In this document: positions 26,206-34,083 of the stretch, one piece after another
Position numbering within the stretch: the stretch's first letter is position 1
Layout of the letters: each line of letters starts with the position of its first letter
Source of the DNA: Rhodothermales bacterium
Lineage (GTDB): Bacteria; Bacteroidota; Rhodothermia; Rhodothermales; UBA10348
NCBI GenBank assembly: GCA_017643395.1
Contig: JAEPNP010000001.1
Coordinates: 1,137,806-1,201,805 of the forward strand
DNA length: 64,000 bases
Reading direction: 5' to 3'
The notes under the pieces: generated by a model
The model's database searches: none
The model's input: only the letters and a program-made list of their open reading frames with translations
Told to the model about the DNA's origin: nothing
Position numbers and translations under genes: made by a program

Positions 26206-27819
26206 ATGGCCACTACGATCACTCTGCAAGGCTGCAACCTTATCGGCGATGCGGATTCCTCGGAGGGACGCGCCGCGATTGCCGGCGTGAATCCAAAGGA
26301 CGGACGTCCACTCGCGCCCTTCTTTCATGAAGCGACCCAACAGGAAATATCCCGGGCTGTCCACCTCGCCAGGGAGGCCTTCGAGTCCGATTCCGGTCGT
26401 GGCCCGGGCGATCGCGCAGATCTCCTGGAGGCCATCGCCGACGAGATCGAGGGATTGGGAGACGTGCTCGTAGATCGTGTTCAGCTGGAGACCGGGCTTC
26501 CCGAAGGAAGGGTGAGGGGTGAGCGCGGGCGCACATGCGGCCAGCTGCGGATGTTCGCGGGCCTGCTCCGCGAGGGATCCTGGCAAGACGCACGCATCGA
26601 AACAGCGCTCCCCGACAGGAGCCCGATGCCGAGACCGGATATCCGGACCATTTCGGTCCCACTGGGCCCCGTGGCGGTTTTTGGGGCGTCCAACTTTCCG
26701 CTCGCGTTTTCGGTAGCGGGGGGAGACACGGCATCCGCGCTCGCGGCGGGATGTCCGGTGGTATGCAAGGCGCATCCGGCCCATCCGGGCACGTCCGAGC
26801 TGGTGGGACGCGCCGTCAATCAGGCGGTGAGGCGAACCGGGTTCCACGCGGGCACTTTCTCCCTGCTGCATGGAGCCGGGGCCGAAGTCGGCCAGCAGCT
26901 GGTCAATCACCAGCAGATCGCAGCGGTCGGGTTCACGGGTTCGCTGGCGGCAGGCAGATCCCTGTTCGACGCGGCCAACTCACGGCCGCATCCCATCCCG
27001 GTTTACGCGGAAATGGGAAGTGTCAATCCGGTTTTTGTGATGGCCGGGGCCCTGCAGGAACGAGGGGGAGAGATTGCAGATGGCCTGGCCGGGTCGGTCA
27101 CACTGGGCAGTGGGCAGTTTTGCACGAACCCGGGCCTGGTCTTCGTCGAGCAGTCCCCCATGCGGGAAAGCTTTGTCAATGCACTCAGGACCTCACTGGA
27201 ACAGGCAGGTCCGCAAATCATGCTCCATGCCGGCCTCGCGTCCGGCTACGCCCATGGCGTGCAGAAACTGGGCGACACAGCCGGTGTCACTGGAGGCTCG
27301 CGGGCCAACCCTGGCGGGGACGGCGCCGCCGTCGCGACTCCCGCGCTCTTCCTAGCCGATCTCGAGACGTTCAAGAGCAATCCCCACCTGCATGAGGAAG
27401 TGTTTGGCCCTTCGACCGTGGTGGTGCTGTGTGACGCCGGCAAGTTGGCTGACGCCGCCGGGCTGCTGGACGGCAATCTGACCGGGACCATTCATTGCGA
27501 CTCCGGTGATGATGCCGGCGCGTTGATGACAACCCTGTCCAGGCGAGTTGGCCGGGTGATCTTCAACGGATTTCCCACCGGCGTCGAAGTGTGCCACGCC
27601 ATGCATCACGGAGGGCCCTACCCGGCCACGACTGCACCGTCAACCACCTCAGTGGGCACCGCGGCGGTTCGGCGGTGGGTGCGACCCGTGTGTTTTCAGA
27701 ACAGCCCCGATGAATTGCTCCCGGAGGATCTCAGGGACGAGAACCCGAGGGGCATCCTCCGTCTGGTAAACGGTGAGTACTCCCGGGACGCCATCGCACA
27801 CTCGGAAACGGTCGGCTGA
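26206..27819 (+). CDS. 2-oxoglutarate semialdehyde dehydrogenase (ALDH family)
   Basis: A 537-residue NAD(P)-dependent aldehyde dehydrogenase. The cofactor segment is GPVAVFGASNFPLAFSVAGGD; the general-base Glu is E269 in VYAEMGSVNP and the catalytic nucleophile is C306 in GSGQFCTNPG. This longer form with a C-terminal VEVCHAMHHGGPYPATT segment matches 2,5-dioxopentanoate dehydrogenases (EC 1.2.1.26). Here it would oxidise the semialdehyde made by the DapA-like deaminase to 2-oxoglutarate, which feeds the TCA cycle. Its stop overlaps the epimerase start (TGATG). Confidence 0.92.
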   Translation: MATTITLQGCNLIGDADSSEGRAAIAGVNPKDGRPLAPFFHEATQQEISRAVHLAREAFESDSGRGPGDRADLLEAIADEIEGLGDVLVDRVQLETGLPEGRVRGERGRTCGQLRMFAGLLREGSWQDARIETALPDRSPMPRPDIRTISVPLGPVAVFGASNFPLAFSVAGGDTASALAAGCPVVCKAHPAHPGTSELVGRAVNQAVRRTGFHAGTFSLLHGAGAEVGQQLVNHQQIAAVGFTGSLAAGRSLFDAANSRPHPIPVYAEMGSVNPVFVMAGALQERGGEIADGLAGSVTLGSGQFCTNPGLVFVEQSPMRESFVNALRTSLEQAGPQIMLHAGLASGYAHGVQKLGDTAGVTGGSRANPGGDGAAVATPALFLADLETFKSNPHLHEEVFGPSTVVVLCDAGKLADAAGLLDGNLTGTIHCDSGDDAGALMTTLSRRVGRVIFNGFPTGVEVCHAMHHGGPYPATTAPSTTSVGTAAVRRWVRPVCFQNSPDELLPEDLRDENPRGILRLVNGEYSRDAIAHSETVG

Positions 27820-28820
27820 TGGCGCGTCACACGTTCTTCTGTGTGGATGCCCACACCTGCGGCAACCCGGTGCGGCTTGTCGCTGGTGGGGGTCCGTCAC
27901 TGGAGGGCACGACCATGCTGGAGCGCCGGGCACACTTTCTGGAGCACCACGACTGGGTTCGCCAGAGCCTGATGTTCGAGCCCCGGGGGCACGACATGAT
28001 GTCTGGCTCGATCCTGTATCCGCCCACTCGGGAGGATTGTGATGTGGGCGTCTTGTTCATAGAGACCTCCGGATGCCTGCCCATGTGTGGTCATGGCACC
28101 ATCGGCACGGTGACGATCGCGCTCGAACACGGCTTGATCTCGCCGTCCGACCCCAATCTGGTCCGGCTGGATACCCCGGCCGGTCGCGTGGACGCCCATG
28201 TGTACAGAGACGGAGACCGAGTTACGTCCGTACGCCTTGTCAACGTGCCGTCTTTCCTGGCGGCGGAGGGCCTTGAAGTGGAGTGCCCGGACCTCGGCCG
28301 GCTTACGGTCGACGTCGCCTATGGAGGCAACTTCTATGCGATCGTCGACCCACAGGAGAACTATCGCGACCTCTCAGACCACTCGGCCACGGACCTCGTG
28401 CGCTGGAGCCCGGTAGTGCGAAGGCGACTGAATGAACGCTACACCTTCCGGCATCCTGAGGACCCTCGCATCGGCGGCCTGTCCCACATGCTCTGGACAG
28501 GTGCCCCCGGCCAGGACGGGTCACACGCACGAAATGCCGTCTTCTATGGCGAAAAGGCCATCGATCGCTCGCCATGTGGCACCGGGACGAGTGCCCGTAT
28601 GGCGCAGTGGGCTGCGCAAGGCAAGCTCGCGGTGGGGGACGCCTTCGTGCATGAGAGCATCATCGGAAGCCGTTTCACAGGCCGCGTGGAAAGCGAGACC
28701 CGAGTCGGCGATCGTGCTGCCATCGTGCCGAGCATTGAGGGTTGGGCACGCATCACCGGGATCAATACGATCATGGTCGATGACGACGACCCCTTCGCAC
28801 ACGGATTCACAGTCCGATGA
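27819..28820 (+). CDS. 4-hydroxyproline 2-epimerase (proline racemase family)
   Basis: A 333-residue cofactor-independent racemase. Two catalytic cysteines are present, C90 in CLPMCGHGTIG and C253 in DRSPCGTGTSARMA; a Thr in place of the first or second would have indicated a trans-3-hydroxyproline dehydratase, so epimerase is favoured. HTFFCVDAHTCGNPVRLV is the family N-terminus. It converts trans-4-hydroxy-L-proline to cis-4-hydroxy-D-proline, the first step of the pathway. Overlaps both neighbours by 1 and 4 nt, so translation is coupled to the dehydrogenases on either side. Confidence 0.93.
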   Translation: MARHTFFCVDAHTCGNPVRLVAGGGPSLEGTTMLERRAHFLEHHDWVRQSLMFEPRGHDMMSGSILYPPTREDCDVGVLFIETSGCLPMCGHGTIGTVTIALEHGLISPSDPNLVRLDTPAGRVDAHVYRDGDRVTSVRLVNVPSFLAAEGLEVECPDLGRLTVDVAYGGNFYAIVDPQENYRDLSDHSATDLVRWSPVVRRRLNERYTFRHPEDPRIGGLSHMLWTGAPGQDGSHARNAVFYGEKAIDRSPCGTGTSARMAQWAAQGKLAVGDAFVHESIIGSRFTGRVESETRVGDRAAIVPSIEGWARITGINTIMVDDDDPFAHGFTVR

Positions 28821-30037
28821 GTACGTCGAGTAGCGACGTCGTCATTGTGGGAGGGGGCGTAGTGGGGCTTTGCGTAGCCCTGAGCCTGCAACGCATGGGG
28901 CGATCGGTGACCGTGATCTCCAAGGAGGCTGCCGGTCAGGGTGCCTCCGCCGGCAATGCGGGCATGATCGTTCCCAGCCATGTAGTACCCCTCTCCGCGC
29001 CTGGCGTCATCGCGCAGGGCCTGCGGTGGATGACTCGTCGCGACGCGCCATTCCATATAAAACCTTCCGCCCTGCCCGGCATGGCGCCGTGGTTGTGGCA
29101 GTTTCGCAAGCACTGTACGGCCGCTCACGTAGCCGCGTCCGTGCCCGTCCTCCGGGATTTCAGCCTTGAGGGTGTCGAGGGGTTCCGGCGCCTGGCAGCG
29201 CACGAAAACGACTTTGCCTGGAAGCAGACGGGGTTGCTGATGGTGTATCGCACGCCGCAACTGGCAGAATCGCTGCGACACGAAGCGAAGGTCGCGGAAA
29301 AAGCAGGTCTGCGCGTACAGGTACTCGACGCTGCCGGCACCGCCGCCCAGGTCCCCAGGCTGCAATCGCAGGCGCTTGGTGCCTTGCTGTTTGAGGACGA
29401 TGGACGGGTGGACCCGGACGCCCTTCTCGCGAGCCTGCAACGGCGCATCGAGGCGGGCGGCGGTACAGTGCGATACGGGCTGCGGGTCCAGAGCCTGGGG
29501 CCGAGGGAGGTCGTCACGGAGCGGGGTACCCTTACGGCGCACGATGTCGTCGTGGCGGCCGGTGCCTGGTCCGGCAGGTTGCATCGAAGTCTGAAAGTGC
29601 AGCCGGCGAAGGGGTACAGTGTGACAGTGCGGGGGGAAGGCCCGCAGATTCCCATGATTCTGATGGAAGAGCGGGTCACCATCACGGCGTTGCCCGGCCG
29701 CATGCGCTATGGAGGCACGCTATCCCTCTCCGGGTTTGACGGCAGCGTGGATCGGCGCCGCGTGGCGCCGATCCTGCGCGAAGCAGCACGCTATCACGGC
29801 GAGCAGGCCGTGCAGGCTCCGGACATCTGGACGGGATTCCGGCCGGCGTCGCCGGACGGACTGCCGTTCGTAGGCCGACTGGCACCCGGGCTCTGGGCTG
29901 CGACAGGCCACGGCATGATGGGGGTGTCGCTCGCACCGGCCACAGGTCGCTTGCTGTCGGAGCTGATGTCGGGTTCGACCCCGTTCATGGATCCGGCGCC
30001 CTTCGATCCGTTGCGCTTTACGCGCCGGCGGGACTGA
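28817..30037 (+). CDS. FAD-dependent D-hydroxyproline dehydrogenase (DAO family)
   Basis: A 406-residue flavoprotein. The dinucleotide-binding fold is DVVIVGGGVVGLCVALSLQRMG, and the FAD-contacting region near the end is WTGFRPASPDGLPFVGRL followed by GLWAATGHGMMGVSLAPATG, both typical of D-amino-acid dehydrogenase/DadA-like enzymes. In this operon it would oxidise cis-4-hydroxy-D-proline to 1-pyrroline-4-hydroxy-2-carboxylate and pass electrons to the respiratory chain. It starts within the epimerase gene (ATGA). It is the last gene of the operon; the acyl-CoA synthetase gene ends 9 nt away on the other strand, with no clear terminator between. Confidence 0.9.
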   Translation: MSTSSSDVVIVGGGVVGLCVALSLQRMGRSVTVISKEAAGQGASAGNAGMIVPSHVVPLSAPGVIAQGLRWMTRRDAPFHIKPSALPGMAPWLWQFRKHCTAAHVAASVPVLRDFSLEGVEGFRRLAAHENDFAWKQTGLLMVYRTPQLAESLRHEAKVAEKAGLRVQVLDAAGTAAQVPRLQSQALGALLFEDDGRVDPDALLASLQRRIEAGGGTVRYGLRVQSLGPREVVTERGTLTAHDVVVAAGAWSGRLHRSLKVQPAKGYSVTVRGEGPQIPMILMEERVTITALPGRMRYGGTLSLSGFDGSVDRRRVAPILREAARYHGEQAVQAPDIWTGFRPASPDGLPFVGRLAPGLWAATGHGMMGVSLAPATGRLLSELMSGSTPFMDPAPFDPLRFTRRRD

Positions 30038-30046
30038 GCGCGGCGG

Positions 30047-31891
30047 TCACACGACGGCGGCGTACATCTCGTCGATCAGGCCCGCGTGGTGGGCTTCAAT
30101 GGCTTTGCGCCGCAATTTGAGGGTCGGTGTCATCATTCCGTTGTCGACCGAGAAGGCCTCCGACACCAGCCGGAAGTCACGGATTTTCTCGGGAGCGGCG
30201 GCCTCGCGCGAATAGGAACGGAACGCCGCTTTCAGGGCGGTCTGCAATTCCTCCTCGCCCCCGGCGAGCGAGACGGCATCTTCGCTGGGCACCACCAGGG
30301 CGGTCAGAAACTCTCGACCCTCTCCGACGACCATGATCTGGTCGATGAGCGGCTCGGTCTTGAACAGCTCCTCGATGGGACCGGGGTAGATGTTCTTTCC
30401 GCCCTTGGACACAATCATGTGCTTGATGCGGTCGGTAATGCGCAGGTATCCGTTCTCAAACCGCCCCACATCGCCCGTATGATACCATCCATTGTCGTCG
30501 ATGGACTCTCGGGTGGCCTGATCGTTCTGCCAGTAGCCCTGCATGATATTGGGACCCTTGGCCACGATCTCACCGGGCTCGGAACTGAGCGATGTCGGGT
30601 AGTCCTCGCCGGAGATCTGCGCCATGATCTCGCCGGACTCCAGGTTCATGATGCCAACGGTAACCCGGTCGATGACATGCCCGACAGTGCCGTAGCGAGG
30701 TCCGGCGATGGGGTTGATCGTCAGGACCGGCGAGGTTTCGGTCAGCCCGTACCCCTCGATGATCGTGACACCGGCGGCCTGAAAGAACTCACCGACCGCG
30801 GCCGGCAGCGCGGCGCCGCCTGAGACGGCAAAACGCAGGTTGCCGCCCAGCTTCTCGTGCAGCTTGGAGAAGACCAGTTTGTCGGCCACGCCCTTCTTCC
30901 ACTGGGTGACCATACCGGCGCCTCCGTTGGTCATGGCGTGTGCATACGCCTTGCCGGCATCCACGGACCAGTAGAAGATCTTCTTCTTGATGCTGGAGCC
31001 TTCTTCTACCGATTTGGCGATGACGTTGTAGACCCGTTCGAACAGTCGCGGCACCGAGATCATGACCGTCGGTTTGACCGTCATCAGGTCGCGATTGACC
31101 GTATCGATGCTCTGCGCGTACGTGATGCGCGCGCCACATGCCAGCACGCACAGGTATCCGGCCATGCGCTCAAACGAGTGGCAGAGCGGCAGGAAGGAGA
31201 GGTGGTGATCGGTCTCATCAAACGGAACCCTGGAAAGGGCGGCCTGCGCATTGGTGCAGAAGTTCTCGTGAGAGAGCCGCACCCCCTTGGGATTGCCGGT
31301 CGTGCCGCTGGTGTAGATGAGTGCTGAGATGTCCGAGGGGGTGACGGCTTTGCCGAAAGCGCGGATCTCATCCTCATGCGCCTCCCAGGCCGTGGCACCG
31401 GCCTCCATACAGTCTGCCCAGGCATGCACGTAGCCGGGATGTTCCTTGCGCATTTCGGACATGGTCACAATCGTGTCCAGGTCCGGACAATCGTCAAAGA
31501 TGGCCTCGGCCTTCTTCAGCTGAATACCGGTCGAAACCACGAATACCTTCGCCGCGGAATCCTTCACGATATACCCGGCCTGCGAGGCCGGCAGCGACGT
31601 ATACAGCGAGACGTTGATCGCCCCCAGGTACTGCGTGGCCAGGTCCGTCACCGCCCATTCCGGGCGGTTTTCTGACAGGATGGCTACCCGGTCCCCCGGC
31701 CGGACCCCGACCGAGTACAGGTAGCCGGCCATGGCACGTACCTGACCCCGGAAGCCGTCCCAATCGATGTCGATCCACTGGCCGGCGGGCCGATCGTAGT
31801 ACGAGAGAGCGGGGCGGCTTTGACCTTCATAGCGATCAAAGAGCCCATCGAACAATTGGGGGACAGTTTCGAAAGAGACGACTGCCGGCAT
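30047..31891 (-). CDS. Long-chain acyl-CoA synthetase (AMP-forming)
   Basis: A 614-residue adenylate-forming enzyme that activates fatty acids to acyl-CoA via acyl-AMP. The P-loop-like A3 motif is LIYTSGTTGNPKGVRLSH; A5 is IIEGYGLTETSPVLT, A7 GWYHTGDVGRFENGYLRITDR and A8 HMIVSKGGKNIYPGPIEE. The N-terminal YLYSVGVRPGDRVAIL and length match the bacterial long-chain (FadD15-like) group. Monocistronic by layout: the pyrD gene upstream on the same strand is 134 nt away and its neighbour on the other side is convergent. Chain-length preference cannot be read from sequence. Confidence 0.94.
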   Translation of the reverse strand: MPAVVSFETVPQLFDGLFDRYEGQSRPALSYYDRPAGQWIDIDWDGFRGQVRAMAGYLYSVGVRPGDRVAILSENRPEWAVTDLATQYLGAINVSLYTSLPASQAGYIVKDSAAKVFVVSTGIQLKKAEAIFDDCPDLDTIVTMSEMRKEHPGYVHAWADCMEAGATAWEAHEDEIRAFGKAVTPSDISALIYTSGTTGNPKGVRLSHENFCTNAQAALSRVPFDETDHHLSFLPLCHSFERMAGYLCVLACGARITYAQSIDTVNRDLMTVKPTVMISVPRLFERVYNVIAKSVEEGSSIKKKIFYWSVDAGKAYAHAMTNGGAGMVTQWKKGVADKLVFSKLHEKLGGNLRFAVSGGAALPAAVGEFFQAAGVTIIEGYGLTETSPVLTINPIAGPRYGTVGHVIDRVTVGIMNLESGEIMAQISGEDYPTSLSSEPGEIVAKGPNIMQGYWQNDQATRESIDDNGWYHTGDVGRFENGYLRITDRIKHMIVSKGGKNIYPGPIEELFKTEPLIDQIMVVGEGREFLTALVVPSEDAVSLAGGEEELQTALKAAFRSYSREAAAPEKIRDFRLVSEAFSVDNGMMTPTLKLRRKAIEAHHAGLIDEMYAAVV

Positions 31892-32025
31892 GGGTGCATT
31901 CGGTAGGTGGGACCGGAAAAGCTACACGAAGGGGCCTCGGGCTGCAATGTGCGCTCACATGCCGCTGGATACCAGGCAACGAGACGTTGGGCCGCCGGGC
32001 TCGGAATGGCGGGCCAGGGACCGAT

Positions 32026-33132
32026 TTAGTCCCAGGCGTCGGCCCCGACGGCCTCCTGAACGGACGCAAACCCATCTCGCTCCAACAGCTGGTCCAGGTC
32101 CATCTTCAACTGCCTGAACACGCCTGGCCCCTGATAGACAAGGCTGGTATAGAGCTGCACCAGGGAGGCGCCGGCGCGGATTTTGGCGTACGCGTCCAGG
32201 CCGGTGCCAACGCCCCCCACGCCGATAATGGGCGTACTGCCCTCCGTCTTTCTGTACAGGTACCGCACGAGTTGCGTGGAGCGGGAGCGCAGAGGCAGAC
32301 CGGACAGTCCGCCCGGGCCGATGCGCTTGACAACCTCGGGTGAGGTGTGCTGCAACAACTCTCGGCCGGGGTCCGTGTTGGTGGCCACGTAGCCGTCCAC
32401 GCCGTGGAGCGCGGCGACCGCCAGGATTTCATCCACTTCGCTGTCCAGGACCACCCGGTCCGTAATGGGCGGCGAGAGCTTGAGCAGCACTGGTGGCGCC
32501 GGCTCCAGCGCGGCCCGAAGTGGCATGATGTACTTCAGCAAATCGTCCAGCGCGTTGGGATCCTCGAAGGTTCTTCCCTCCCTGGTATTGGGACAGGAGA
32601 GGTTCAGCACGACCATCGACACATGCGGTGCGCAGCGACTGAACGTCGTGGTGAAGTCCTCCACGGCATCCTGGCCCTCGATGGCCGGGTCGTGCGTCTT
32701 GGCGATGCTGACGGCCAGGGGCAGGGGTGCCGGGTCATACCTGGCCAGTCGCTTCCCGATGCGCTTCGAGCCGTCATTGTTGAGCCCCATCCGGTTAATG
32801 ATGGCCTTTTCCTCAGGAAGCCTGAACGCGCGCGGCCTGGGATTGCCTCGTGACTTCTTGCCGGTGACAGAGCCTACCTCCGCGAATCCGCAGCCGAGGG
32901 CCTGCCAGAAAGGAATCAGGAGGGCATTCTTGTCGAAACCGGCCGCGATACCGAACGGGTTCGCCATGGGGATCCCGAAGAGCTCGGTGCGCAGCCGGTC
33001 CGATTCAAATTCGAACTGCCGCGAGAGGTAACCATGGGCCCAGCGCTGGCCCGTGCGAGCTATCGCACTGCCGATATTGTGGGCCCGCTCGGCTTCTAGC
33101 CGGAACAGGAATGCGTGCAGTCGTTCGAACAT
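32026..33132 (-). CDS. pyrD: Dihydroorotate dehydrogenase (quinone, class 2)
   Basis: A 368-residue FMN enzyme of pyrimidine synthesis that oxidises dihydroorotate to orotate and reduces membrane quinone. The N-terminal amphipathic membrane-association helices (MFERLHAFLFRLEAERAHNIG) define class 2. NPFGIAAGFDKNA, GFAEVGSVTGKKSRGNPRPRAFRL, VLNLSCPNTREG (catalytic Ser in this segment) and PIIGVGGVGTGLDAYAKIRAGASLVQLYT are all characteristic. It is divergent from the PhzF-like gene across 81 nt. Confidence 0.97.
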   Translation of the reverse strand: MFERLHAFLFRLEAERAHNIGSAIARTGQRWAHGYLSRQFEFESDRLRTELFGIPMANPFGIAAGFDKNALLIPFWQALGCGFAEVGSVTGKKSRGNPRPRAFRLPEEKAIINRMGLNNDGSKRIGKRLARYDPAPLPLAVSIAKTHDPAIEGQDAVEDFTTTFSRCAPHVSMVVLNLSCPNTREGRTFEDPNALDDLLKYIMPLRAALEPAPPVLLKLSPPITDRVVLDSEVDEILAVAALHGVDGYVATNTDPGRELLQHTSPEVVKRIGPGGLSGLPLRSRSTQLVRYLYRKTEGSTPIIGVGGVGTGLDAYAKIRAGASLVQLYTSLVYQGPGVFRQLKMDLDQLLERDGFASVQEAVGADAWD

Positions 33133-33213
33133 CGCTGAGTGCGGAGACAGGCGGCCAAACTACGCGCCTCCCGCTCCGCCTGGAAACGCGCACTGCTTTT
33201 TAACGAGTTGCCG

Positions 33214-34017
33214 ATGCCGCTGCCATTTACGCAGGTTGATGCCTTTGCCCACGGACCGTTCTCGGGAAACCCCGCTGCTGTCTATGTGCTGGAGTCCTAT
33301 CCGTCTGACGATTTCCTGGCCAAGGTGGCCTGCGAGATGAATCTGTCCGAGACTGCCTTTGTGGTGCGGACCGGGCCGAGCTCGTTCGACCTGCGGTGGT
33401 TTACGCCGAATACCGAGGTGGATCTCTGCGGACACGCCACGTTGGGGGCGGCCCATGCGCTGTTCGAAGATGGGGAAATCGAGGGCGATGAGGTGTCTTT
33501 CCACACGCGCAGTGGAGCACTGGCCGTGACCCGGAATCAGGACAGGTCCCTGACCATGAACTTCCCGACGGAGGAGCCCCGGGGCAGGCCCCGGCCGGCC
33601 GATCTGGAGACCATGCTCGGCGCTCCCGTGGCCTGGTACGGCGAGAACCGCATGGACGCTTTCGTGCAGCTGGACCAACCTGGCTGGGTGCGATCGCTGG
33701 ACCCGGACATGAGCAGCATCGCTCGGTTGCCCGTACGTGGCCTGATAGTCACGGCAACGGGCGATGCGCCGGAGTACGATTTCATTTCACGGTTCTTCGC
33801 GCCCCAAAGCGGCGTGCCGGAGGACCCGGTGACCGGATCCGCGCACTGCGCGCTGGCCCCGTTCTGGCATGATCGCCTCGGTTCGCCGAAACTGACCGGT
33901 TTCCAGGCGTCAGCGAGGGGAGGTCGTGTTCAGGTCGAGCACGACGGAGACCGCGTCCTCCTGACCGGGAGAGCCGTTACCGTACTCCGCGGAGAACTGC
34001 TGGTAGACCCGGAGTGA
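33214..34017 (+). CDS. PhzF-family isomerase/epimerase-like protein
   Basis: A 267-residue diaminopimelate-epimerase-fold protein. FTQVDAFAHGPFSGNPAAVYVL is the family N-terminus and the catalytic Glu is in NLSETAFVVR. DLCGHATLGAAHALF and EDPVTGSAHCALAPFWHDRLG complete the two half-domains. Most genomic PhzF proteins have no phenazine locus around them, and none is present here, so a housekeeping isomerase of unknown substrate is the safest view. ATG 33214 fits the conserved N-terminus; an upstream frame to 33139 is non-homologous. A hairpin terminator follows directly. Confidence 0.92.
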   Translation: MPLPFTQVDAFAHGPFSGNPAAVYVLESYPSDDFLAKVACEMNLSETAFVVRTGPSSFDLRWFTPNTEVDLCGHATLGAAHALFEDGEIEGDEVSFHTRSGALAVTRNQDRSLTMNFPTEEPRGRPRPADLETMLGAPVAWYGENRMDAFVQLDQPGWVRSLDPDMSSIARLPVRGLIVTATGDAPEYDFISRFFAPQSGVPEDPVTGSAHCALAPFWHDRLGSPKLTGFQASARGGRVQVEHDGDRVLLTGRAVTVLRGELLVDPE

Positions 34018-34026
34018 AGTCCATTG

Positions 34027-34057
34027 AAAAGGCCGACCCCGTGAGGAGTCGGCCTTT
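34027..34057. terminator. Bidirectional rho-independent terminator
   Basis: Four A, stem GGCCGAC (34031-34037), 10-nt loop, stem GTCGGCC (34048-34054), then TTT. It lies between the convergent PhzF-like gene and the large protease-barrel gene. The T-tract is short on both strands. Confidence 0.8.
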
Positions 34058-34083
34058 CCGGAAATCGGTTGGAGTAAGCTCGG

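Noticed and set aside
33214-34017. Phenazine biosynthesis locus
   Set aside because: Only a PhzF-like gene is present, and lone PhzF homologues are widespread without phenazine genes.
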